From: Cyprinodon diabolis
Taxonomy: Eukaryota; Chordata; Actinopteri; Cyprinodontiformes; Cyprinodontidae
DNA: 64,000 bases
Direction: 5' to 3'
Assembly: GCA_030533445.1 (NCBI GenBank)
Contig: CM060065.1
Coordinates: forward strand, 8,388,474 to 8,452,473
Under the pieces are notes generated by a model. It did no database searches. It was not told the DNA's origin and saw only the letters and a list, made by a program, of their open reading frames with translations. Both the position numbers and the translations under genes were made by a program. Positions 23,601 through 31,149 of the stretch are shown here, one piece after another (position 1 is the stretch's first letter; each line of letters starts with the position of its first letter).

Positions 23601-24209
23601 TCTTCGCCTTCTGGGGTCAGGACCTCGACACCTTCACCACACCTCTAGAGTGCGGACGAGAGTTCAGGGTCAAGTTCGACAAGGTCAGTTTGGTCGCAGC
23701 CTTTATCTGCTCTCCGACCATCAGGTTTACAGAAAAGCCCCAAACTTCCTGATTGTTTTCTCTGTCTGATCTTTGCTCCCGTCTGCGTTTCTCATCCGTA
23801 GGACACTAACTTCCTTGGCCGCGAGGCGTTGCTCCAGCAGCGTCAGGAGGGAGTGTTCCGCCGGTTCGTCATGCTCGTCCTGGAAGACCACGACACGGAG
23901 CTGGACCTGTGGCCGTGGTGGGGCGAGCCCGTTTACCGCAGCGGTCAGCTGGCCGGAACAACCACCAGCAGCGCCTACAGCTACACTCTGGAGCGCCACG
24001 TATGCCTGGGCTTTGTGTCTCCGCCCCCAGGCCCAGAGGGCCTCCCCACGCCCATCACCCCCGACTTCATCAATCGTGGCGATTACGAGGTAGACATAGC
24101 GGGACAGCGCTACCCAGCCAAAGCCAAGCTCTACCCCTTCAGCTCCCTCTTCGCCCAACAGAAGCGGCGCAAGGAGGACATTGAGCTCAGCAACTTCCAG
24201 GGAAAGTGA
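5422..24209 (+). CDS. pdpr: Pyruvate dehydrogenase phosphatase regulatory subunit, mitochondrial (17 coding exons)
   Basis: PDPR is the non-catalytic flavoprotein-like subunit that modulates PDP1 activity toward phosphorylated pyruvate dehydrogenase in the mitochondrial matrix. Exons: 5422-5684, 5862-5995, 7835-7916, 8016-8179, 8260-8381, 8496-8613, 10410-10559, 13083-13275, 13428-13552, 17480-17635, 17897-18030, 19524-19672, 19767-19879, 20652-20746, 20822-20911, 23501-23683, 23802-24209. All phases join without a stop, giving 892 codons (human about 879). Order: Arg-rich presequence; FAD-dependent oxidoreductase domain with Rossmann motif GGGIVG (61-66); linker; aminomethyltransferase (GCV_T) domain from about residue 480; C-terminal barrel domain. 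Relatives are DMGDH and SARDH, but PDPR-specific blocks such as [19 protein letters not shown] and [17 protein letters not shown] settle the call. The start could also be ATG 5452, whose spacing to GGG equals the human protein. Confidence 0.95.
5862..5995 (+). CDS. pdpr: pdpr coding exon 2
   Basis: Completes the split Arg codon and encodes [18 protein letters not shown] and the following helix. Acceptor CACCCAG, donor ACAG|GTTAG. Part of the FAD-binding domain. Confidence 0.93.
5996..7834. other. pdpr intron 2: repeat-rich
   Basis: Holds a repeat fragment near 6010-6130, a poly-A tract near 6273 and the hAT-like element at 6956-7549. Remaining sequence shows no exon. Confidence 0.5.
6956..7549. 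mobile_element. Non-autonomous hAT-like element
   Basis: Terminal inverted repeats CAGGGTTCC and GGAACCCTG. AACTA flanks both ends, perhaps a decayed 8-bp target duplication. An internal palindrome near 7187-7216 has arms ATTGGTTCCG and CGGAACCAAT. No transposase frame. Confidence 0.65.
7835..7916 (+). CDS. pdpr: pdpr coding exon 3
   Basis: Encodes [20 protein letters not shown]. Acceptor follows a T-rich tract (TTTTTTTCTCAG); donor CAG|GTAAG. Confidence 0.93.
8016..8179 (+). CDS. pdpr: pdpr coding exon 4
   Basis: Encodes [20 protein letters not shown] and [19 protein letters not shown]. Acceptor TTCACAG, donor CAAG|GTAAC. Confidence 0.93.
8260..8381 (+). CDS. pdpr: pdpr coding exon 5
   Basis: Encodes [16 protein letters not shown] to DYFVNCAGQ, the conserved FAD-family strand and turn. 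Donor CAG|GTAATG. Only an 80-bp intron separates it from exon 4. Confidence 0.93.
8496..8613 (+). CDS. pdpr: pdpr coding exon 6
   Basis: Encodes [20 protein letters not shown] and [10 protein letters not shown]. Acceptor CCTCCCTAG, donor CCAG|GTCTC. It joins exon 7 to form a Val codon. Confidence 0.92.
9917..10209 (+). repeat. Dispersed repeat W, copy 1 (uninterrupted)
   Basis: Starts GAGTCGACATAAAG, contains CCTCTTTTATTGAAAATACT and GAGAGAACAGTATGGGCGAT, and ends TTGGAAACCTTAAATCTA. The same blocks flank element Z in intron 9, so this copy acts as an empty-site reference. Confidence 0.7.
10210..10380 (+). repeat. SINE/LINE-type tail
   Basis: GGTCCCTGAGCAAGACCCTT, ACTGCTCCC repeats and a TGACGATAAAGTTT-(TTCTA)n end are typical of teleost tRNA-SINE tails. 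It directly abuts repeat W. Confidence 0.6.
10410..10559 (+). CDS. pdpr: pdpr coding exon 7
   Basis: Encodes [20 protein letters not shown] and [15 protein letters not shown]. Acceptor TTTCTCTAG, donor TTTG|GTAAGG. Confidence 0.93.
10560..13082. other. pdpr intron 7
   Basis: Holds an apparent hAT-like remnant near 10650-11560, ending GATTATTATTTACACCCCTA, with a T-run at 10818. Repeat A copy 2 follows at 12066. The open frames inside are not supported as genes. Confidence 0.45.
12066..12565 (+). repeat. Teleost dispersed repeat A, copy 2
   Basis: Shares TCTCAAGGCAATTTACAGTT, GCATGCTTGTAGCGACAGTG and CCGACTGGGGTT with copies 1 and 3. It lacks the AACAGGAAGAAACC segment present in the others. 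Confidence 0.75.
13083..13275 (+). CDS. pdpr: pdpr coding exon 8
   Basis: Encodes [35 protein letters not shown] and [17 protein letters not shown], the last segment of the oxidoreductase fold. Acceptor T-run plus CAG; donor GGAA|GTAAGC. Confidence 0.94.
13428..13552 (+). CDS. pdpr: pdpr coding exon 9
   Basis: Encodes [20 protein letters not shown] and [12 protein letters not shown]. Donor ATGC|GTGAGT. The next intron (3.9 kb) holds the minisatellite. Confidence 0.94.
13930..17046 (+). mobile_element. Non-autonomous DNA transposon Z, copy 1, enlarged by a minisatellite
   Basis: Terminal inverted repeats TGCTAGGTTCACACCTAAAG and CTTTAGGTGTGAACATAGCA. Internal sequence matches, in reverse complement, copy 2 at 19922-20605, including TGTACAAGTTTGGTTCTGAC and TTTGCTGTGATCAGTGGG. 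The element is 3.1 kb only because of the array at 14474-16958. TTA follows the right end. No transposase. Confidence 0.8.
14474..16958 (+). repeat. 23-bp minisatellite (about 2.5 kb)
   Basis: Consensus unit CTAGACGCGCCGCTCCTG plus CTGCT, each unit with an XbaI-type TCTAGA. Length equals about 108 unit equivalents. Variants: GACGTGCC for GACGCGCC in long blocks, an extra 9-bp GCTCCTGCT, GCGGCTCT for GCTGCTCT, and GCGTTGC. It lies in pdpr intron 9 near the right end of transposon Z. Confidence 0.95.
17219..17300 (+). repeat. tRNA-derived SINE head
   Basis: GGCGGCCCAGTGCTTAGGGC resembles an A box, and GGTTATGAGTTCAAGCCCC a B box, at tRNA-like spacing. It is not a functional tRNA: no cloverleaf or CCA-end context is seen. 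Confidence 0.55.
17480..17635 (+). CDS. pdpr: pdpr coding exon 10
   Basis: Encodes [18 protein letters not shown] and [19 protein letters not shown], a nearly invariant PDPR block. Acceptor CTATTTAG, donor AAAAG|GTGCAA. Confidence 0.95.
17897..18030 (+). CDS. pdpr: pdpr coding exon 11
   Basis: Encodes [20 protein letters not shown] and [19 protein letters not shown], entering the aminomethyltransferase-like domain. Acceptor CTGGTAG, donor ACT|GTGAGT. Confidence 0.94.
18031..19523. other. pdpr intron 11
   Basis: Contains the hAT-like element at 18723-19190; the remainder shows nothing recognised. Confidence 0.45.
18723..19190. mobile_element. Non-autonomous hAT-like element
   Basis: Ends CAGGGGTCTGCAAC and GTTGCAGACCCCTG are perfect inverted repeats. 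The 8-bp flanks (GTGTAAAG and GGCTAATA) do not match, so no target duplication is visible. Confidence 0.65.
19524..19672 (+). CDS. pdpr: pdpr coding exon 12
   Basis: Encodes [20 protein letters not shown] and [20 protein letters not shown]. Acceptor GTCTCAG. The donor AACAG|GTTGGA is weak, but phase and homology leave no better choice. Confidence 0.92.
19767..19879 (+). CDS. pdpr: pdpr coding exon 13
   Basis: Encodes [20 protein letters not shown] and EDVSWKYT. Acceptor TTCTTCAG, donor ACCG|GTGAGC. Confidence 0.94.
19922..20605 (-). mobile_element. Non-autonomous DNA transposon Z, copy 2 (684 bp)
   Basis: Ends TGCTACGTTCACAC and GTGTGAACGTAGCA, flanked on both sides by TTA (19919-19921 and 20606-20608), as in PIF/Harbinger-type elements. 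Opposite in orientation to copy 1 and without the minisatellite. Lies in pdpr intron 13. Confidence 0.8.
20652..20746 (+). CDS. pdpr: pdpr coding exon 14
   Basis: Encodes [20 protein letters not shown] and HFPSMFCK. Acceptor CACCTAG, donor AAG|GTGAGA; a 75-bp intron follows. Confidence 0.94.
20822..20911 (+). CDS. pdpr: pdpr coding exon 15
   Basis: Encodes [20 protein letters not shown] and [10 protein letters not shown], the conserved GCV_T core. Acceptor TGTTTGCAG, donor GAG|GTGCAA. Confidence 0.94.
21444..22672 (+). repeat. Teleost dispersed repeat A, copy 3, with nested insertion
   Basis: Matches copies 1 and 2, including AACAGGAAGAAACCTCCAGC, but is split at the TGCATCGACT position by the element at 21579-22214. 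Confidence 0.75.
21579..22214. mobile_element. 636-bp inverted-repeat element nested in repeat A
   Basis: Ends CAGGCCCCGTCCACAC and GTGTGGACGGGGCCTG are perfect inverted repeats, continued by AAAGTCAAA and TTTGACTTC. Flanks CATCGACT and AATGACTC are only partly alike. The CAGG ends resemble hAT elements. No transposase. Confidence 0.7.
23501..23683 (+). CDS. pdpr: pdpr coding exon 16
   Basis: Encodes [20 protein letters not shown] and [20 protein letters not shown]. Acceptor TTCCTTCAG, donor AAG|GTCAGT. Confidence 0.95.
23802..24209 (+). CDS. pdpr: pdpr coding exon 17 (last)
   Basis: Encodes [52 protein letters not shown] and the end [17 protein letters not shown]. Stop TGA at 24207-24209. 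The exon is much more GC-rich than the surrounding introns. Confidence 0.95.
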   Translation, partial: DTNFLGREALLQQRQEGVFRRFVMLVLEDHDTELDLWPWWGEPVYRSGQLAGTTTSSAYSYTLERHVCLGFVSPPPGPEGLPTPITPDFINRGDYEVDIAGQRYPAKAKLYPFSSLFAQQKRRKEDIELSNFQGK

Positions 24210-25064
24210 GGCAGCGGTGGGATTAGGTTCCTCTGACACTCCTTAGATCCCACCCAGTGCCAATGTCTGCTCCATTTCCGCCACCATACGACGGGCTGGC
24301 TGTACAAACACTCCCTGCTAATCCTCTAATATTTAAATTTCATGTTTTATCCTCTGCTTTTAACGTGCAATATTTAAGAACCTATTGCTTGAATTCTCAT
24401 AGTAATAAAACCCAGTTTGTTTGTCCCACCCTGTGCAGATCCTGACTGCAGAGCTGCTGCAGTCATTTGCCTTTCTCAAGGCAAGATCAACACTAGCTGT
24501 TGCAGACTTTATTCACTGACCTTTAACCCGTCCTGAAGGAGTTTATATACCGACAGCTTCGCTGCTGCACATTCTGAACGAAGCTGAGTGCAATTTCAAA
24601 GTTTTACTAGCTGTAAATCTGCTGCTGCTGATGAGAAGCGCCGATTCAGATCCTTTATACTCTCCGCCTTAAAACGCTTTCATGTCAAACATTATATCTT
24701 CTGTAAAAGGGATGCCGAGGGTCTGCAGACCGGTCCGCCCGCTGCGCCTCGCCTCATCCTGCTGCAAACACTTCCTGAAACTGCAAATCAGGACAGCTTC
24801 TTCCTTCGCTGTCGTTATCTGCCGAGAGCTGCTGTACCGTTTTTAAATGTGTGCTCCGATGGTGAAAAACATTTATGTTCTCCCTTTTGTTTGGTTCTCT
24901 TGAAACTTTGATGCACTTTGGAGGTTTTGTTGAGTTTTGTTGAATATGCGGCTGATAGGAGAGCAAACCGGCCCTCGTATTCGTGCTGTTTTCAGTCCTG
25001 AATATGTAAGAGTTTGGAGATATATTCGTGTAAAAGCAAAGATTTCATTGCTGTTTCAAATAAA
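24210..25064 (+). other. pdpr: pdpr 3' untranslated region
   Basis: Non-coding sequence after the stop, with AATAAA at 24404-24409 and 25059-25064. The gene converges on mrps11, leaving about 420 bp between the last signal and the mrps11 poly(A) signal. Confidence 0.5.
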
Positions 25065-25488
25065 TGTATTTTTGTATAAGCTAGTGTGTTTGAGTCTGCA
25101 ATGCTGTATAATGAATTTCTTGATCTTCCCACTCATACCAGTAGAGCTGCAGTGGTTCAGTTAAAAGGAAAGTAGACCTAGTAACTTACAAGCAACATTT
25201 AAGTCAGAATAAAAGCAGTTTTCCTTGTAATCTGACTAAAATACAAATATGTCTGTTAGCACTAAACACTGCATGGATCAGTGTGTTTAAATCCCTGGAC
25301 TCGCCGCTGCTTTGCTGTGTGGAAACTAAAGCAAAAACTCTGCAGAGACTCCTCATATTTATGCATGAGTCACAACAAACAGCCAAATAACAGAGGCGAT
25401 TGCTTATTAATAACTTCTGCATCATCATTTCCCTGAGACAATACGTGAAGGGCAGCACAGAGCAGGCAGAGTTACATAACAAAAGCAA

Positions 25489-25494
25489 TTTATT
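25489..25494 (-). terminator. mrps11: mrps11 polyadenylation signal
   Basis: TTTATT on the plus strand reads AATAAA on the minus strand, 23 nt beyond the mrps11 stop codon. It implies a very short 3'UTR. Confidence 0.6.
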
Positions 25495-25517
25495 AGCATA
25501 ATACAAGTTAGCAGGCA

Positions 25518-25625
25518 TCACATCCTCCTGGCTTTACGTGGGCGGCATCCGTTGTGCGGCACGGGGGTGTTGTCGGTGATCGATACCACCTGCAGGCCCC
25601 CCATCGTCAGGCCTTTGATTGCAGA
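25518..25625 (-). CDS. mrps11: mrps11 coding exon 6 (last)
   Basis: Encodes [20 protein letters not shown] and [15 protein letters not shown] then TGA. This is the universally conserved S11 signature region. Confidence 0.96.
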   Translation of the reverse strand, partial: SAIKGLTMGGLQVVSITDNTPVPHNGCRPRKARRM

Positions 25626-28600
25626 CTGCACAACAGACAGGAACACAGTCAGTCATTAAGGAAGCTGGAGGGAACCCATCAGGCTCTGCTTGCTTTAATT
25701 ACTCCCATCGTGAAAGAAGACCCTACATTTATTCCAGCCCTACTCAGTTTTCCATTAAAGGGGTGATAGAATGATTCTACAGGGTATTTGGTCCTTAAGG
25801 TCTCTGAATAGGGTGTGTAACATTGGTTGGGCTGAAAATGGCATATTTGCTGTTCTATGAGCCCTAATGCAAGCCTGGTTAAAAGCCCTAGAATGAAAGG
25901 ACAGGTTGTCTTCCTTTTATGGTACGATCATGAATATCTAGATGAGCTGTGCGCTGATTGGTTGGTTTACAACGAGCAAAGCTGCTGAGAAAAAATGCAT
26001 CATAGCAACAAGCACTCACTCACTGAAACATCAAATTGTTGATATGGTAGGGTGACCTGATGTCCTACTTTTCATACCTAAAAAAAATGTCCGGGGGGAA
26101 TTTCAAAATCGTCCGACATTTTGGTCGACTACAGTTCGGCATGTATTTGAAACAGGGAGCCAGCAAGGGACGGAGTGACCGAACCCGACCCGGTGACAGT
26201 AGCCTGGACACCGGCGGCCCCTTGCTTCTCCCGGCTCGCATTACCGGCCTCCAGCCCCACTCCTCCGGCTGAGGACAGGCAGCTCATGGCTCTTCGCTGA
26301 GGTTCAGTCCAGTCAGCTGCCCAGCAGTCGGGGTGTCACAAAAGTACAGGCCAGAACCTAATAAGGCAACATCCCTGAATTGACATCAACTCACTGCTTC
26401 GTTTTGATTCGTCTGTTTTATGGTGGAAGTTTAGAATTGTGAGATTTGCAGAGAAAGGAGGTGTTGATGGGGTTTGAACTTCTCTGTACGTCCATTTCAC
26501 CCACTGAACTATCGTTATTCATCTATGACAATGGAAACTCGGTTTTGCATTCTATGACCCCTTTAACAAATAATTGTTATCTGTAAACCTTATTTTCTTG
26601 CTCATTTTGACCATAGGGTGCAAGTTTGCAGTTATTAAAGGAATCAACACACTTTTCTAATAAAAAGTACCAAGTATTATCTTAAGACCCGTTTAGATGA
26701 GACCTTGGAATCAGACCTAATGATCAGTGCATAATTGTGAGGTGGAAGGAAAATTATCATCTTCGTTGAAAGAAAGCCAAAAGAAGCCTGTTTTTTTTTA
26801 AATGCGGCTCAGAAAATGAGCCACAATGTCTGCAGCTTTAATAGTTGGTGCAATATTTCACTTTTTCACTTCTCACTACACAAGTGCCGTTCAACAACGG
26901 CAGTCATTTTTCCGCCATCTATTGATAGCGGTGATGTTTATGAGCTAAATCACAGGAGGTCTCCAGATGTTTACATTTGCGGACCCTTGCCAGTAGGAGC
27001 TACTTTACCTTTGGGATTGGTCTGCTTAGTTAATATTTTTTCTAGGTACAGGGTAAGGAGGGGCATGGAAATATGATCCTTTCGCCTCGTAGACCTTGTG
27101 GAAACATTAAACATAGACCAAGCTTAACTCCCAGCATACTTGGTACTAATATTCAAGAAAAATGCATTGATTGTCCTTTTCCCTTCTTCCCCTTTAGTTA
27201 GACATTACTTTGTGTGTAAGCATCAGTTACATTATTAGCATCAAAACTTGTAATGATAAATAAAACAATGGAGGAACTGCTCACCAGACGTCCAGGGCCA
27301 AGACCTTTGACCACAACCCGAACGAACGTAACTCCCTTCGCTGTTGCTTTCTGTTTGGATCAGAAATAAAGACAGAAAATCATGCCGTCCAAACACAGGA
27401 CCCATAAACCATCAACAGCTCTGGTAGCTTTTATGTAACAAGCTCCCAGTTACAAATGTCCCACTCTGGCAGTGTGGTTTTATTCATTTAAAGCTCATTA
27501 AGACGATAGCCGTTTCTCAATTCACTAGAACGTGAGTACGGACTAGTGTTCTCGCTAAGTATGTTCTTGAGAAGAACACGGGAAAGTGTGGACTCTTGGA
27601 GAACGTGAGCACGCAGCATAAATACTGCTGATGACATCATCACACGCTCGGTTCGTCTGGAACCGCATTTCACCTCCTGTTATTAATAGTTTCTAGATAA
27701 TAAATTCATTAAATTTCATTCAGTGGGTGAATAATAATGAACACAGATAAACACAAATCAAATGACCAGTTTTACAAATAAAACAGAAATATTGCCATCA
27801 TAGCCAGCAGTAATTCACACAGGGCTATGCAAAGAGAGGGCTGCTGCAGACGGCTAACGTTAGCCCTGGTTAGCCTCGGAGCTCCGCTGATTGCCGCGGT
27901 CCTCTCAATTTCAGAGATTTTTTTTAAAATTCTGCATTAAATCAGTAAATTGGCCATTTAGTGACGCTTAAAAGTATAATATTCTCGCATCAAATGATCT
28001 TAAAATGTACTTTTATTGAACAATAGCAACAGAAAAGAGAACTTTTAACGTAATACTCTGAGCTCTGTGAGCGCTCCACTGGAAGTTGCTGCTGCCGCAG
28101 TGCATGCTGGGAAAGCTGTCAATCTTAAGAATGGACAAGTCAAATAGGGAGGGGCGAGAACAACATCCGGGGACTTTCTTCTCGGTCTGCGGTTCTTGTG
28201 AAATGGAACGGTATTAGGGCTGAGGCTGATGCCGTTCCATGAGCAACATTAGAACACACAAGTTCACATATCGAGAAACGGCCATTAATTAGTTCTACTG
28301 GTTAGAGCACAGATCAGAGAGAAGATCCTGCTGATCCAGAGCAGCAGCTTCACTAAAAAAAAACTCACCGCAGCGGCAGAGATGCCTGCAGTCTGAGCGG
28401 CGATGGGGGTCGACTTCTTGATGTTCTTAAAGCCCTCTGTGCCACACGACGTCCGAACCAAAGACTGTCCTGCGCTGTCTGACAGCTGGATGTGTGTGCT
28501 GGTGGAGGATGGAGAGGTTTAATAGGCGCCTTGCTCACAACATATTTTCATCTTGTGTGTAGATATAAGAACATATAACAAGAGGCTGAACCTTAGATTA

Positions 28601-29759
28601 GTGAGAAGCTGCTGCCTCTACATTAGCCTGCTATTTAAGATGTCGGACATCCAAAAAAAAAGCACTAAAACAGTGGTAAAATGTCAGGAAAAAAACTGCT
28701 GAATACAAATAAATTGCAGAGACATGCCTAGGGTATAAAAAAAATAAAACAGTTACAGAGTAATCTTCCTCACTGGGACTATATGAACCACAGAAGAGAA
28801 ACAAACCATAACTTTGCTGTCAGAAACGTTCAATATTTTCATATAACTTACTTGTTGTAAGTTGCTTTTATGTGAACGATCGGTAACTCCTCAAACTTCT
28901 TCCCAGCCCATCTCAGTGTGCTTTCTTGACCAGGCAACGGAGGAAAATAACTGCAAGATTGAAACTGGAATGAGCGAAGCATTATGACCTGAAATAAAGC
29001 AGTGACCTTATGGGAAAATGAGCGAAATTACAAAGCCTGTTTGGAAGAAAGTCAAGTTTGGTATTAGTTTGCAGGATGATCGAGAAGTGCCGTTGAATGG
29101 ATGTTTAATCTGTTACTTCACTTTAGAAGAGAACTGCTTCAAAAAAAAAAAAAAAAAGTTATACCAGTTGGACCTGCTGGCTTTGCAGTAATAATAACAT
29201 TATTCTACCCGCCATTTTCTGCTTAAGCAGAGAATAGAAATCTGATAAAGTGAGAGATATATTAAGGAACATCATTTTCGAACTCCATTTACAGTTGGAA
29301 ACTAAAGTTTACTATAATATACCGGTTGGTTAGCTAGAAGATGCTCTATCATCCTAAAAACCTAATTTGCCAGTGGAAATTTAGCTTAACTTAAGGCAGG
29401 TTCCCCTGGCAACAAATAACAGTGATTCTCCAACCATCAAATAATGTGTGTCCTGGGCAGAAATAAGAAAAACAATAAAACATGTCATGTTTTATTCACG
29501 TTGCACTTAAAAGAGACAAAGAAGAACTTACAAAAACATCTATGATGAATAAATGACTATTTATAATATTTTTTTTCTTATATGGAGTATTTATGCCATA
29601 CGTCGCTGGTGAAGATTCTCAGTCATTGAGGTGATAGTGATTCCAAAAAATTAAAAAATTAAAAACAATCCACTGGACTTTGTTTCTAAGTTTGAAGACG
29701 TTTCGCTTCCCATCCAGGAGGTTTTTTCAATTCAAAATTGAAAAAGCTTTCTTTTTCTT

Positions 29760-29845
<86 letters not shown>

Positions 29846-30799
29846 TACCTGGATTGTTTTTCCAAGTCGGTGTTGCATACAAAAGGTTTTCTGGCTGTTT
29901 GTTTTTTTTTATTATTTTTGATTGTTTTTTTTTTGCATAAGGTGAATCAACTGCCTAAACCGGAGGTCTTCAACAGGGGGTCCTCGGCCCCTAGGGGGTT
30001 AACAGAGAACATGCATGGGGGTCACAATAGTTTTGGTTGATTAGACTTTTTTTATATTCCCCCCTGCAGTTTTTTTTTTTCCACTCATTGAAATATCTTT
30101 AAATCCACATTAACATGAATTCAACACACTGTAGTAAACAGATAAGTGGAGGCAGAGGATGTCTTTCTGGGCACCGTTTCATTCACAACACCTGTCCCAT
30201 CATGAGGAATCAGAATCAAGAAATACTTTATTAATCCCAGCGAGAAATTACTTTCATTACATTACTTCATCTGTAATAGATAATAGATAATTTTATATAG
30301 CACTATTTCTAACAATATGTATAATTAGGGGGTCCCTGCTCCATCTCGCCATCAGTTTGGGGTCCTTGGCCTGGAACACGTTGAGGACCCCTGATCTAAA
30401 CATCTCAGAGGATCTCCATGTATTGCCTGCAATTAGAAGCTGTGTACAGTGAGCAGACCTGAATTCTTTCCCGGTGTTAGCTTCTGCCTCCTGGTGCCTC
30501 ACAGCGCTGCTGAAAAATGTCCTCTGGATCGGCAGCCACCTGCTACCACACCTAAACACACAGCGTGTCATTAGAACACCGTGGATTATACATCCCCTGT
30601 CCTGCTTCTGTTAGCAGATGCTGATCTGTCCAGGTAAACTAGCAAAGCCTAGCAGCATTAGCCGTTAGCTAACAGGAGTTTATGTCTCAACCTCCACAAA
30701 CACTTACCGTGGAACTGCCACGCTGGCATTTAGTGGGTTGACCAGCTGTCTGCGTAACGCACTCACAGAATTCAACACCGCACACCTTAAATTAAACAT
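25518..30799 (-). CDS. mrps11: Mitochondrial ribosomal protein S11 (uS11m), six coding exons
   Basis: Component of the small mitoribosomal subunit, homologous to bacterial S11, which lines the mRNA exit region of the platform. Exons, 5' to 3' on the minus strand: 30799-30708, 30551-30459, 28950-28852, 28498-28369, 27350-27285, 25625-25518. All phases join, giving 195 codons (human about 194). Landmarks: N-terminal import-type sequence [20 protein letters not shown], then [60 protein letters not shown], and the universally conserved tail [20 protein letters not shown] before TGA at 25518-25520. The start ATG is the only one before exon 1's donor and has A at -3. The gene converges on pdpr, and introns carry transposons Y and a TTAA element. 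Confidence 0.95.
25626..27284. other. mrps11 intron 5
   Basis: Half is the TTAA-flanked element at 25759-26562; the rest shows no recognised feature. Confidence 0.45.
25759..26562. mobile_element. TTAA-flanked non-autonomous element
   Basis: TTAA at 25755-25758 and 26563-26566, immediately inside which are AGGGGTGATAGAATG and CATTCTATGACCCCT inverted repeats. TTAA target duplications are typical of piggyBac and Kolobok families. No transposase frame. Confidence 0.7.
27285..27350 (-). CDS. mrps11: mrps11 coding exon 5
   Basis: Exactly 22 codons, [20 protein letters not shown] plus RL, in phase 0 on both sides. Acceptor CCAAACAG, donor CTG|GTGAGC. Confidence 0.95.
27509..28282. mobile_element. 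Non-autonomous DNA transposon Y, copy 2 (complete)
   Basis: Ends GCCGTTTCTC and GAGAAACGGC; 774 bp. Shares its left two thirds with copy 1 at 3016. Lies in mrps11 intron 4. No transposase. Confidence 0.7.
28369..28498 (-). CDS. mrps11: mrps11 coding exon 4
   Basis: Encodes [20 protein letters not shown] and [20 protein letters not shown], the S11 core. Acceptor CCACCAG, donor GCG|GTGAGT. Confidence 0.94.
28852..28950 (-). CDS. mrps11: mrps11 coding exon 3
   Basis: Encodes [20 protein letters not shown] and [12 protein letters not shown]. Acceptor ATCTTGCAG, donor AACAA|GTAAGT. Confidence 0.94.
29763..29842. repeat. (AT)n microsatellite, about 80 bp
   Basis: Uninterrupted alternating TA dinucleotides. 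The tyrosine/isoleucine-rich reading frames across it are artefacts. Confidence 0.95.
29954..30400. mobile_element. Dispersed repeat V, copy 1 (hAT-like ends)
   Basis: The ends carry GGTCTTCAACAGGGGGTCCT and GTTGAGGACCCCTGAT. The interior shares TTCATTCACAACACCTGTC and GGTCCTTGGCCTGGAA with 49259-49640. Confidence 0.6.
30459..30551 (-). CDS. mrps11: mrps11 coding exon 2
   Basis: Encodes [20 protein letters not shown] and [10 protein letters not shown]. Acceptor GTGTTTAG, donor TTCAG|GTCTGC. The poorly conserved end of the presequence; phase supports it. Confidence 0.85.
30708..30799 (-). CDS. mrps11: mrps11 coding exon 1
   Basis: Start ATG and the first 30 codons, an Arg-containing, acid-free presequence. 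Donor CCACG|GTAAGT. Confidence 0.85.
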
Positions 30800-31100
30800 G
30801 TTTCATTTCTATAAACACTTTTTTCAGTGAGGCTGAAAAAGCGTGACATTGAGAGTGACGGTGACGGACGAGACCATTCAGTTGAAGCAAAGGGGTGGGG
30901 GTAGTAAAAACATATTTCTGTCCGAATTAGTTTTCCAGCTGAGATTTAAATAGCGTGTTTATCTTTTTGAAACTATTAAAACGACTAGTGTAATCATATA
31001 CACCTTTACGTTTGTGCTTGCTTTTTGTTTTGTTCAAACGGAAGCCACCCCCGCATTGAAGCATTTGTTCAATGGTATGGCTCTTCCGGTTAGCGGACGC
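30800..31100 (-). promoter_or_regulatory. mrps11: Putative mrps11 promoter region
   Basis: Upstream of the mrps11 ATG. Minus-strand ACCGGAAG at 31083-31090 is an ETS/GABP-type core. No TATA box is evident. Transcription start is not determined. Confidence 0.35.
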
Positions 31101-31149
31101 TGATCAATTGAATAAAACAATAATCTGATATCAGTTTAATGTTTCTTTT

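Larger units (their letters stand above)
28953..30458. other. mrps11 intron 2: repeat-rich
   Basis: Holds a teleost repeat tail (about 29598-29755, with GAAGACGTTTCGCTTCCCAT), an AT microsatellite and repeat V copy 1. No exon seen. Confidence 0.45.

Noticed and set aside
23727..24239. 170-codon minus-strand frame
   Set aside because: Antisense shadow of the GC-rich last pdpr exon, whose sense frame matches PDPR throughout.
29680..30040. Reading frames rich in alternating Tyr and Ile across the AT microsatellite
   Set aside because: They are the direct translation of (TA)n and have no flanking coding sequence; the same applies at 38728-38998.
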